This document shows, piece by piece, positions 46,801 through 58,800 of a stretch of DNA of 64,000 nt (its first letter is position 1; the number at the start of each line of letters is the position of its first letter). The notes under the pieces were generated by a model. The model searched no databases. It was not told where the DNA came from and saw only the letters and a program-made list of their open reading frames with translations. The translations under genes were made by a program, and so were the position numbers. This DNA comes from Ochotona curzoniae. Its lineage: Eukaryota > Chordata > Mammalia > Lagomorpha > Ochotonidae. The stretch spans positions 12,908,918 to 12,972,917 of the forward strand of contig NW_024467101.1 of assembly GCF_017591425.1 (NCBI RefSeq). The letters run 5' to 3'.

Positions 46801-49800
46801 AGCCATCACCTGCTGCCTCCCAGGATGTACATAAGCAGAAAAACAGATTAGAAGTGAAATAGCTGAGACCCCAGCTGACACTCTAATGTGGGATGCAGTG
46901 TCTTAACTGGTACACCAGACACGGTGCCTGCTGACCTCGAATATAAAATCTAGTGTGAAGTCTTCAGTCCCTCTGGTACCTCAGGTAATTCCAGATATGA
47001 AATGAACTCCAATCTTACGAAACAGCTGAGGCAGTGTAGAGGGGTGAGCACTCTGCTGCTCCCAGAGGGCACTCGTTGGTACAGCTTATTTACCTGCAGT
47101 TGTGTGCTGTGTAAGTCTCAAAATGTGCTTGCCCATCAACCCATGTTTCTCCTTGGAGATTTTTTCTCCTAAGTCCTTAAGGGTGTGCACAGCAATAGTG
47201 CTGAAGGATCCAGCCACGTGGCAGTGCTGTCATCTGCACCGTGAACTAACATTGGATGTAACAGCAAAACTGTTTTTCTGAGTTACTCAGATCTTCCTTC
47301 CTTCCTGATGTCTTAGCAATTTAAAATATTGTCTCATTACTGTTTAAAATGCTGCTTTCTGAAGCAAACTCACCTGTAAATTTTCCCCCCACAGGTCTCT
47401 TAATATGGACTTTGAAAATCAAGATAAAGAAAAAGACAGTAACAGTTCTTCGGGGTCTTTTAATGGCAACAGCACCAACAATAGTAAGACATTTCATGCC
47501 GTGTTCCGTAGGATCCTGGCATTTCCCTTGTCCCCTCCCCAGTTCCCTTCCCCCCACCTAGTTCCTCTATATCATTACTAAAATATAGTTCTTCATACAC
47601 AGTCATATGTCCACCATTGCGGGCATGGACAATGGCAGAAAGTGCAGCATCCTATTGTCAGGATATAGCCACTTAACTTTCAAACCTAGAGTTGTCTTCA
47701 TTTGATTCTTGCAGTGCCCCTGGTTAGTTCACTGGCCCTAAGGATTTTTTTTTTTAGTGATAATAAAACCTAATTGGTAAATATTTATGTTTATATTTTT
47801 AAGTTCAGTCTTAAGTAGTGAATTCTCATGTTCTGCTTTGTTACTCAAACCTCAGTGCTTACTGCGGAACTTATTTCTGAGAAGCAGAACAGACTCATAT
47901 TTACCTGTTTGGGTCTTCATTTCGCTTCTTGCCTGAGGTTGATAAGTTTGAGGATGTTGATTATAAATTCATTCAGTGACTTCAAAGAGAGCTGCCTGAA
48001 ATACCTGTAACTGAATAGTATTTGGAGTCTCTCCTGCTTTTAAGCTCTTAGAATTCCTCAAGACAGAGAAGTGTTCTATATGGCAAGGGTTTAGCCTTCA
48101 TAAGAGATTGAAGAGTAGCAACACAGAGGTTCATAAAGGCATGAGTTTATTGAAAAAACATGGTGCATCTCTGTGGTGGACGTTACATAGCATTGAAGGG
48201 ATGAAGTACCGTGCCCTGCTACCGGACACACTGAGTTCCTGAAGTTTGTTCCTCTAGTTCTTTTCTGAACTAACATGGAATATTTAAATTCAAAAAAGTA
48301 CTGAAGTTTTTTAAGAGATTTTGTAGTGCTTGTCTTACAGATGTACACCCTGAAGTGACCCCTTGTCAGGGTCAGTGGATTGGACTGCAGCTCAGGGCAG
48401 ACTTGCGCAGATGAGTGCTGTTTGTCACATCGATTTTGTTAATCCAAACCTGTGCTGCTCCTGATTGAATTTGGCTCATCTACCAACTGAGTAGTGTGCA
48501 GTTTCATTTTCTTTTTTATTATATATATACACAGAGAGGAGGTGAGACAGAGAGGAAGATCTTCCATCTGATGATTCATGCCCCAAGTGACTGCAATGGC
48601 CAGTGCTGCACTGATCCAAAGCCAGGAGCCAGGACCCTCCTCCAAGTCTCCCAAGTGGGTGGTAGGGTCCCAAGACTTTGGGCCGTCCCTAACTGCCTTC
48701 CCAGGCCACAAATGGGAAGTGGAGCTGCTGGGATTAGAACTAGTGCCTATATGGGATCCTGGGATTCAAGGCAAGGACTTTACCCGCTGGGCCACCGCAC
48801 TGGGCCCTGCAGTTTCGTTTTATAGAAATATTTAAGGGCCCAGTGCAATGGCCCAAGTGGATAAATCCTTAACTTGCAAGTGCCAGAATCCCATATGGAC
48901 GTCAGTTCATGTCAGCTCCCTGCTTATGGCCTGGGAAAGCAGCAGAGGATGGCTCAAAGCCTTGGGACCCTGCACCCATATGGAAGATCCAGAGGAAGCT
49001 CCTAGCTTCTGGCTTCAGAACAGCTCAGCTTCAGCCATTGTAGCCTTCTGGGGAGTGAACCAGCGAATAGAATACCTTTCACTCTCTCCATCTCTGTTCT
49101 CTGTATATCAGGTCTGCCTTTCCCATAAGAAATTAACCTAGAAAATAATAATTTTTATTTCATCAGTTGAGTCCTTCAATGACCCTTTTGCAGGGACAAA
49201 TTTTAAATATTTTAATATTTGCTTATTTGAAAGACAGAGTTGCAGAGAGAGTCCAGGATGGAGACCTTCCATCTGCTGGCTCACTCCCCGGATGGCCACA
49301 GTGGATGGAGCTAGATAGTCCAAAGCCAGAGGTCAGGAACAACTTCTGGCTCTGCTGCGCGGTCCAGGTCCAAGCACTGCCGCCGTCCTCTGCTGCTTTC
49401 CCTGGGCACATAAGCACAGGGCTGTATCAGAAGTGGAGCAGGTAGAACTCAATAAATTAACAACCACATTAAACGCCAGACTCCAGGCTGTGGCTTAACC
49501 TGCTTTGCCACAGCACAAACCCCAAGAGCAATTTTTAGACTTGATTGATCACTATAGCCTTTTGATCGTCTCTTCATCCCAGTTGTATTTCATGTGTAGC
49601 CAGAATTTAATGAAGAAAGACTTTGATTTATAATATTGCATTGTAACATATCATTTGAAGAATTCTTTGGTACTTTTAATGTACTTTTATGACATCTCAG
49701 CAAGGTTAATTTGGAAGTGGGTCACATACAAGGCATAGCAAATAATGTTTTTTTTTTTTAAGTGGTAATCAGGTTTTTCCATGTTTTCATTTTCTACCAA

Positions 49801-52800
49801 ATAGCCTGTTTGTGATTCTTAGTCTTGGATGCTTAATAAAATTTTGGGAGCATTTTTAGCCAGACCTAATTTGAGAGATTTCAGTTTAACTGATCTTGGG
49901 TTGGAACTAGGAAATATTTTTGAGAGTTCTTCAGGTGATTTCATTGGGCTGCTGAGAACCACTCTGCTAAGTCCTGTTCTATCCCTTTGTCCCATTTGTG
50001 TCCTGTTCTACATTAATATGTTTCTCACAGTGATTTTTCTGATTTTTTTTAAAGATTTATTTATTTTTTATTACAAAGTCAGATATACAGAGAGGAGGAG
50101 AGACAGAGAGGAAGATCTTCTGTTCGGTGATTCCTTCCCCAAATGAGCCGCAAGCTATGCCTATCCGAAGCCGGGATCCAGGAACCTCCTCCAGGTCTCC
50201 CACGCGGGTGCAGGTTCCCAAAGCTTTGGGCCGTCCTCCACTGCTTTCCCAGGCCACAAGCAGGGAGCTGGATGGGAAGTGGAGCTGCCAGTACCCATAT
50301 GGAATCCCTGCGCGTTCAAGGCGAGGACTTTAGCCACTAGGCCACACTGCCAGGCCTGATTTTTCTGATTTATGTGAAATGTGTCAACTGTGTCTTATTT
50401 TCTCTGGCCACCCAGACTCAGTGCTCAGCTATCCGAGTATGAACACACTTGAGTTCACAGATAAGGGTAAATCACTTTAGTCAGTGGGTTCACCTCTCTG
50501 TGACCATGCCTGTGCACACAACCACAAATGATGGCAAGTGGGTTCATCTGAGTTATTCCTCCCTCCTGGTGTTGAGTGTTTTTTGGTTTTCATGTCTCGT
50601 TAGCCAGATGGTTAGCACCCAGATCAGTTCAGATATTGGTTGAGCACCGGCCATAATGATGGCACCATCAGGAGAGCAGGGAATTCATGGTCTCATTGGG
50701 AAGGACAGACAGAGCCCCGGATCGAAATGAGTTAAGACAGATGCACAGAGCACGGCCGGACCTGTCACATAGTGAGCTGACAGTGTGGCCTTCTCTTTCA
50801 GGTATCCAAACGATCGACTCCACCCAGGCTCTGTTCCTTCCCATCGGAGCGTCTGTGTCTCTTCTAGTCATGTTCTTCTTCTTTGACTCGGTTCAAGTCG
50901 TTTTTACAATATGCACAGCAGGTAAATGTACTTCTCTATTTTTATATTAAAGGGGGGGAAATCTCACATTTTGGAAAATTGTTAAAATATTAAGATTTAT
51001 GCACCATGCTGATACAAGTTTCCCTTCAAAAACCTGCTCAATGCTGGGAACATTGGATGGGCCCTGGGCTGTTTAGACCTGCCACCCTCTCCCCTCTGTG
51101 AGACACCCAGGGCCTCACAGCCTAGAGCAGCTCCTGCTGGGGCTCTGGCGCTGCTCTGCTAGCCCCTCTTGGCAACCTCCACCACTGTTCCTGCAGGTGG
51201 AAGCATGGATAGGAAACAAACATAGTGTCACTGCCAGCTCTCAGTGTTAATATTGAACAGTCAGCATTACAGTATTTGCCTCTTCCTGTTTCAAGAGAGA
51301 AAGATAACGCCTGCTCCTCATCAGGCGCCTCTTGTTTTGAAAGAGGGTATATGCGCAGCACTAAAAGATGGCATCTCCACCCACGGTCCTGGCCAGGTCT
51401 TTACTTCAACTATGTCCACATATCCAGAAGTAGCTTGGGAAAAGACTGCATTTCTAGCATTCAACAGCAACAGTTAACTGTCTGTTTTCTCTCTCTAGTT
51501 CTTGCAACAATTGCTTTTGCTTTTCTTCTACTCCCAATGTGCCAGTATTTAACAAGACCCTGCTCACCACAGAACAAGTAAGGACTTGGGGGACTTGATT
51601 GTACATTACCCGCCTGGATATGTTTTTCCTCTTAGACTTGATTGGATTATGAGGATTCACAGTTTTCTGGGGGCACACTCATTTGTTTACCAGAGCACAC
51701 TGATGCCAGAAGTTTGGGAAGTGAGATGTTTGATCTTTAGAAGACACTACTGCTTCTGCACCTTTTCATGGCAGAGGAAGTGTAAACAAATTGCAGGAAT
51801 GTGGAGACGCTGCGATGTGTTTCTCTGCCAAGATGAGCAGTCTGCGTTTGAAGCCTTGCTGTCATTTCCTTCTGGAGAGTAAATGAACTACTACAAGAGT
51901 GGCTGAGTTCAAGCATTCCCCATACAGACCTAGACATGCTGGTCCCTCACACGTAGCCCCAGGGTGTGTGCCGTGACTCCTGAGGCCGGGGCTCTAAGGA
52001 AACCAGGGGCTGTGCAGCAGAGGAGCTGTGTGTCCCCCCTCAGGAAAGCAGTGGCCACTGGCAGCCAGCCACACTTACCATCTCATACGTGTTTATCTGT
52101 TGTGGATAGATGGGTTGCAATGTTGGCTTCTTTTTGTTTTTCTTGTTGGATTTTTTCTAAACTGAGTTTGTCTATAAACACGTCCAAATACCTACATTGG
52201 TAATGTGATCTAGAAAGAGTTTTCCATCCTCACCCCGGGACTATTTGGGTGGAATTCCCAGTGTCTAGCCTATATTCTGACGCACATATCGGGAGCTCTT
52301 AGCAGGAGAACCAAAGGAGGGTTTGGCTGTCGGATATCACGTGCCTATCAGCCCCATGAACGTCCTGTGCTTTTCAGGATCTCCTTCGGTTGCTGTGGGC
52401 GGTTCACTGCCGCCGAGCTGCTCTCCTTCTCCCTGTCTGTCATGCTCGTCCTCATCTGGGTCCTCACTGGCCACTGGCTTCTCATGGATGGTGAGTAACC
52501 AGTGTGTGACAGATTGCTGTTCTGCCTTGAGTCATTTTACCCATAATTTACTCACTATAGATACTTTTTGAGGATTTTTTATCACCTTCGCCTCCCCCAA
52601 GTCTTAGCTCCATTTTTCATCTGTGTGGTGCTGTCTCGTCTCTACACATGTCACAAGTAGAACCACATGACCCCCTCATGTCTGACATCTGCCATTGGGC
52701 AGATGTCAAAATGGCTGGAAGGCTCTTACGTGTGTGATCCATGTCAGTTCTTTCTTAGGGCAAGGTGCTGGTCCATTACTTGGATATACCAGTTTTATTC

Positions 52801-55800
52801 ATCAGGGGTTTCCACTTTTTGGATGATGCCTCTGTGAACTTCTAAGAATATTTATTCAAAAGGAAGACTGACCAAGAAGGAGAGAGAAAGAATCAGAGAT
52901 CTTTCATTTGCTGGTTCACTTTCCAAGTCCCCGCAGTGGCTGGGGCTGGGCCAGGCTAAAGCAAGGAGTCTGGAATTCCATCCAGGCCTCTCCCATATAG
53001 ATGGCATAGGCCCAAATACTTGGGTGATCCTCGCTGCTTTTCCAGATGCATTAACAAGGAGCAAAGCTGGATCAGAAGCGGAATAGCCAGGACTCAAGCT
53101 GGCACACTGATCTGAATTGTAGGCAGCTTAGCTCACTGTACCACAATGCTAAAGAGAGGGAGAGAGCGAGCTTCCATCCACTGATTCACTGCTGGTTGCA
53201 TCAGCCAGGGCTGGGTCAGACCAAGTCACAAGCCACCAGAGATGTTCGTCTGGATCTCCCACGAGAATGCGGGGCCACCTATATGATAGGAAAGATAGTA
53301 GATATCAGATATGGTTATATGTGGTATGTCATTTCTCCTTTTGTGCAAAGATACAAATACATATCTGTTCCACTATATGAAGGCATTTCATATTCTCTAG
53401 TAGCTCCAGAATACTCCCTTGTATTGTTACTTTACTAGCTCTCTATCAGTTTTATATCTTTTTCTACTATAAATAGCCCTGAGGTAAATATTTTTCACCT
53501 TCTTGGTATTACATGTTGGAGTACTTCACTAATAGGTTTTATTATTTGAAAGGCAGAGGGACAGAGATCAGCCATCTGCTGATGCTCTCCCCAGTTGCCC
53601 GCAGGAGCCAGGGCTGGGCCAGGCTGCAGACGGGAGCCCGCAGCTAAGAGCTGTCACCTGCTGCCTCTGCCTCCCAGGACACACATCAGCAGGAAGCCAG
53701 AGCCAGAAGCAGACCCAGGCTTGAGACGCACCCAGGGATCCCAGGTGGCAGCTTAAATGTTAAATACCTGCCCTGCTAAGGTGATGTTCTCAGGAGAAAT
53801 TCCTAAATGTGAAGATCCTGAAATATTTTTTTCTAGCTGTGACTGTACTGCCCTTCAGAAAGGCGGTGATAAGTAAGTCATGGTTTTGTGTCTAGGACAT
53901 ACGAGTTTCTCTTCACTGCACAGCGGCAGAGCTTATTGAAAGCTCTTCATTGGGCACTCCACCGGCTGCTTGATGGAGTGATTCTCTGCTTTATCTTGAA
54001 GTTGGTAGCATGGTGGCTTCCGTCTCGCAGGCATATAAACAGAGGTTCAGCGAAGAACCAACCCAAACTCTTGAGAACCCGGGTGTACGTTTCCCCAAGG
54101 ATAGAAACTTCCTGGGGAAGAGCTCCAGGAATCCAGCGCTGCTGCTGAGAGGTCTCCCGGAGGCTTGGACACACTGGCCTGTGCAAGCCCCTGTAAGCCT
54201 CGCCGTGCCTTTTCTCCTAGTCTCTGCTTGTTTGCACCATTTGCCTTCCTGATCTCAAGAATCTGCTGGCAGATTGCTCTGCCACACTGTCCACCTTTCC
54301 CTTTCTCTTGTGGTTCCAAAGGAAAGGTGAAGAGAGAATGGCAGTCCATTTGGTGTCGTTGGTAATACTATCTAAGAAGTTCCTAGAAGTGGGCGTTTGG
54401 CACCACAGTTACAGTGCCCCCTGACACAGCCACATCTGGGGCCAGCGCTGGAGGCCCAGTCCAGGTCGGCTTGTGATTCCTGCTTTCTCCACGCGTGCAC
54501 TCCAGGAGGCAGCAGGCAATGTGGCTCAACTGCTTAAGTCCCTGCCACTCATGTGGGAGACCCAGATTGAATTCCAGGGTCCTAGATTTGGCCTGACCTA
54601 CTTTTGGGCCTGGCATTTGATGGGTAAACCAGCAGCTGGCTTTCCTGTGTAGGTGGCAGAACCCCAGCCGCTGGAGCCGTCTGGTTGCATGTTATCAGGA
54701 AGCTGGATTGGAAATAGAGCTGGGACTCGATTCCAGGCATTCTGATTGGGGATATGACATCTCCAGTGGCAGCTTAACTCACCCTGCCTCAGGACCTGCC
54801 CCCCAGACTTTTTTTTTTTTTTTTTTTTTTAGTTATTTTTGTTGGAAAGGCAGATTTACAGAGGAGAGACGGAGAAAGATCTTCCATCTACTGGTTCACT
54901 CCCCAAGTAGCTGCAACAGCTGGAGCTGAGCTGATCCAAAACCAGGAGCTTCTTCTGGGTCTCCCAAGTGGGTGCAGGGTGCCAAGGCTTTGGGCCATCC
55001 TCCACTGCTTTCCCAGGCCACAAGCAGGGAGCTGGAAGGGAAATAGAGCAGCCAGGATACAAACCAGTGCCCATATGGGATCCTGGTGCATTCAAGGCGA
55101 GGACTTTAGGTACCAGGCTATTGTGCCTGGCCCAAATAAAAATCTTTAAAAAGAAAAAAACAAAAGGCATGTTGCCAGTAACTTAGCAGTCGATTTCTTT
55201 CCAGTTTCAAAATTCTGGACTCTGTTTATCCCCATAGCATGCCAATCTTGAGATGTTCTTTATCCTAGGATCTGAGCAGTGCTTAAACTTCACAGGTTAT
55301 GTGTTTTAGGACTTGGGTTTTTTTTTATCTTTGTTCCTGACCCTACTGATTGTGCCAGGTTGCTGAGATCCATCATTTTCTTCCCTAACAGTTAACCAAG
55401 TCAGAGTGGGGATGGCATTATGCCACATGTGATTAAGCTGCGACTTGTATTGCCAGCATCCCATATGGTAGCAGTTTGAGTCAGAGCTTGTCTGTTTCCC
55501 ATCCAGCTTCCTGTGTGTAAGCCTGGGAAAGCAGCATGTAGTGGCCTAAACACATGAGCCCCTGCCTGTCCGCATGGGAGACATGGGGTTCTTACTCCCA
55601 GCTGCAGCTGGCCCAGCTCCAACCATCACAGCTTTGGGGCGTGAACGAGCAGATGGCTGTAGCAACCAGACCTGAGCCAGTTTGAAGCCAGGAGCTTGCT
55701 CTCAGTATCATGGATACAGGAGTTCAAGCGCATCCTTTATCTTCTCAGGCCATCAGCAGGAAGCTGGATTGGGAAGTAGAACAGCCAGGACTTGAACCAG

Positions 55801-58800
55801 CACCCACATGAGATGCTAGCATCACAGCTACACCACAGTGCTTCTGGATTCACATAGCTAGCTACCATAGTGACTAATTCCACTTTTACATACAAATAAC
55901 CCCATTATCATAGAGTGGGTGAATGGATTTATTTAAGGAATAAGTATCAGGACGTGGCTTATATATTATATAGACAGTTATATGTATTTGTAATACATAC
56001 ATATATTTAAAAGGCAAAATTACAGGAGAATATCTTTCATCCATTGGTTCACTCCCCAAATGGCCATAGCAGCCAGAGCTGGGACCCAAGAGCTTCAGGG
56101 CCTCCCACATGGGTGCAGGAACCCAGGGAGCTGGACTGGAAGTACAGTAGCTGGGACTCAAACCAGCACTAGCACCTGAGTAGAGAGATTTAAAGTTCTG
56201 TGCACTCTGGTAAGATCAGGAAGGGGATGAATTTTCTAGATGAAACAGCCTGGGACCAGCAGGACATTCTGGATGGGCCTGAAAGAACATGGTGTTATTG
56301 AGTATCCAGAGAATCCAGGAAGTGGCTATGCCAGGGAGCACGCCCTCGGTGTTGGCCAGTGCTGGATGCATCCCACTGCGCAGGAGCAGGGCTCTGCAAG
56401 GGAAGCCCTCGTCAGCCAGGCCGTGGGTAGGCCCAGCACAGTGAGCCCGGCACGTGAGGGGCTTCCATTGCAGTTGCAGGGAGGAGAACACAGAAAATGG
56501 TTTGTGCATTTGAAACATCACGTGGCACCAGGAAAAGAGCAAGGTAAGAGTTGGAAGTGCACTTTCAAGTGAAATTCGCTGGGAAGTCCAGGTGTTGAGA
56601 AGCTAACATATAAGGAACAATTTTAGTAAGACAGAGCCAGCACAGTGGATTCTGTGGTAAAGGGTATTCTAGGCAAAGGGCACAGTCAGTGCCCAAGCAC
56701 TGAAATGGGGACATGGCAGGCAGGTGGGAGGAGGACAGCCGGTGGCAGTTGGAGATGGCCTGCAGGGTAAGAAAGGACCTTGCTGACTAGGGGTAAGTGG
56801 CTTTCCCCTGTGTGAAATAGGAGGGTGCAGGGTTTTGTACGGAGACCAGTGCACCACGGCTTAGGGCTTGAGAGGGTGCGGGCAGGCATCCGGAATGCTG
56901 ACATCCCGTAGCAGAGAGCCAGTTTGGGTACTAGCTGCTCTGCGTTTTAGATCCAGCGTCTTGTTGATGCACCTGGGAAGGCAGCAGATGGCCCAAGTGC
57001 CCAGGGCCCTGTCACCCCTATGGAACACCCAGATGGAGTCCCAGCTGTTAGGGTCATGTGCAGAGCAAACAACAGAGGGAAGATCGCGCCCTTCCACTCC
57101 CTTCTCCATCGTATCTCTAGTAAGTCTGCCCTTCAGATTTTTAAAAAATATACATTTAGGATCCGGTATTGTGATGCAGAGGGCAAAGGAACCCCTGGAT
57201 CACTGACATCCTATATGGGCATCAGTTCATGTCCCAGCTGCTCCACTTCTGACCAGCTCCCTGCTCATGGCCTAAGTCCTTGACATTTGCCACACATGGT
57301 GGATGTGGAAGATCATGGCTTCGGCCTGGCCCTACCCTGGGCATTACAGCCTTTTGGGAACAGAAGACATCACTCTGTTTCTCCCACTCCAATTCTGACT
57401 TTCAAATAAGTTAGTATACATGTAAGATTCACTTTTATTGGCAAGTCAGATATACAAAGAGAAGAGGAGACAGAGGAAGAATGGTCAGAGCTGTAAGAGC
57501 TTCTTCCGGGCCTCCCACGTGGGTGCAGGGTCCCAAGGCTTTAGGCCGTCCTCCTTTTGCTTTCTGAGGCCACAAGCAGGGAGCTGGTTGGGAACTAACA
57601 CCCATGTGGGATCCTGGTGCATGCAAGCTAAGGACTTTAGCTACTAGGCTGCTGGGCCTCTGGGTAATTAACAGTGGTAATTTCTGGATAGTAGGAATGT
57701 AATGGTTTTCGCTTGAGATACTCCAGTTTTCTATGGTGCAGTTACTACCTATATCATATTAAGAACTTGAAAAAGAACTAGCAGAGGAACTGGGGACAGC
57801 TCATGTCCACAACCCTTTAGAGAGATCCTGGTATAGAGGGACCAACAGATGCTCTAGTAACGGAGTGGGCAATGAAAACAGTGGGTTGCGTCTCCAAGCA
57901 GAAGTGCTGGCATGCTCTTCCAGCAGGGGGAAGTGGGGCACTGGTGCTTGATGCCTACCTAGGGTGTGACGCTGGAGCAAAAACTCCTGTCCACAGCTCT
58001 GGGGGCCAGAGGCAGGAGGCAGGTCTCTGTGGGAGCCTGGCCTGCTGCTGGGAGGTCCTGAAGGGTGCATGGCCTGCGTCTCCCATGGAAACAGTCCCCC
58101 AAAGCATCAGCTCCAAACGGGCTAATGGGGGCACTTTGCACCACAGGGAGGTACAGGTCTGAACCCGGAGTTCAGGGCTGCCTGACCTAGGGAGGGATTA
58201 CAGATGTTGTGAGGGTGGCAAGCTGACGAGCCTGCGGGAGGAGGGGCCGACTGCCCCTTACTGACTGGCTGGTGCCATCTCCTCCCTAGCTCTGGCCATG
58301 GGCCTCTGTGTTGCCATGATTGCCTTCGTCCGCCTGCCGAGCCTCAAGGTATCCTGCCTGCTGCTCTCAGGGCTTCTCATTTATGATGTCTTTTGGGTAA
58401 GTGTCTGCTTTTCAGGAAGCAAACACCTCATTTTGTTTAGCTGAAGCATTTGCTCCACCAGTCTCAAAGTCCCCCTCTGGTCATGAGCAGTCCATGTTAA
58501 AGGTTTGCAGGCAATATATGTCCTTGTGGGATGAGAGGTGGTGGGTGAGGGCTTAGGGTGCTGGGGTACAAGCCCAGCTCCACTGGGAAGGGGGGCTCAG
58601 GAACTCACCGCACACTTCTCTGGAACACGCCTTGTCAGCGTCCTGAGGCACTAGTGCTAAGGTTGTGCCCTTCCAGCAGAGGGCACACTCCCAGCTGCCT
58701 CAGCTAAGGATGTCCCTCCAACCCGGCAGGTGTTTTTCTCAGCCTACATCTTCAATAGCAACGTCATGGTGAAGGTAGCCACGCAGCCGGCTGACAATCC

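Larger units (their letters stand above)
31823..47394 (+). other. SPPL3 intron 2 (15.6 kb)
   Basis: GTAAGA..ACAG. It holds about 24 SINEs or SINE fragments, a long antisense L1, a sense L1/HAL1 piece and a 24-base G tract, all listed separately. Unique stretches with nothing identifiable: 31823-32870, 33885-34090, 34351-34800, 35111-35420, 38840-39610, 39900-40310, 40640-41045, 41255-41995, 42290-42650, 43022-43610, 45209-45370, 46152-46427 and 46933-47394. Confidence 0.92.
47484..50801 (+). other. SPPL3 intron 3 (3.3 kb)
   Basis: Begins GTAAGA and ends CTTTCAG. It contains four SINEs at 48511, 48836, 49204 and 50046. The remaining 47484-48496, 49525-50030 and 50372-50801 show no identifiable element. 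Confidence 0.93.
52491..58289 (+). other. SPPL3 intron 6 (5.8 kb)
   Basis: Starts GTGAGT and ends CTCCCTAG. Twelve SINEs or fragments are listed separately. 53280-53535, 53780-54425, 55134-55405, 56180-56860 and 57660-58289 have no assignable element. Part of 56600-56860 resembles an old mammalian interspersed repeat, but I cannot name it with confidence. Confidence 0.92.
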
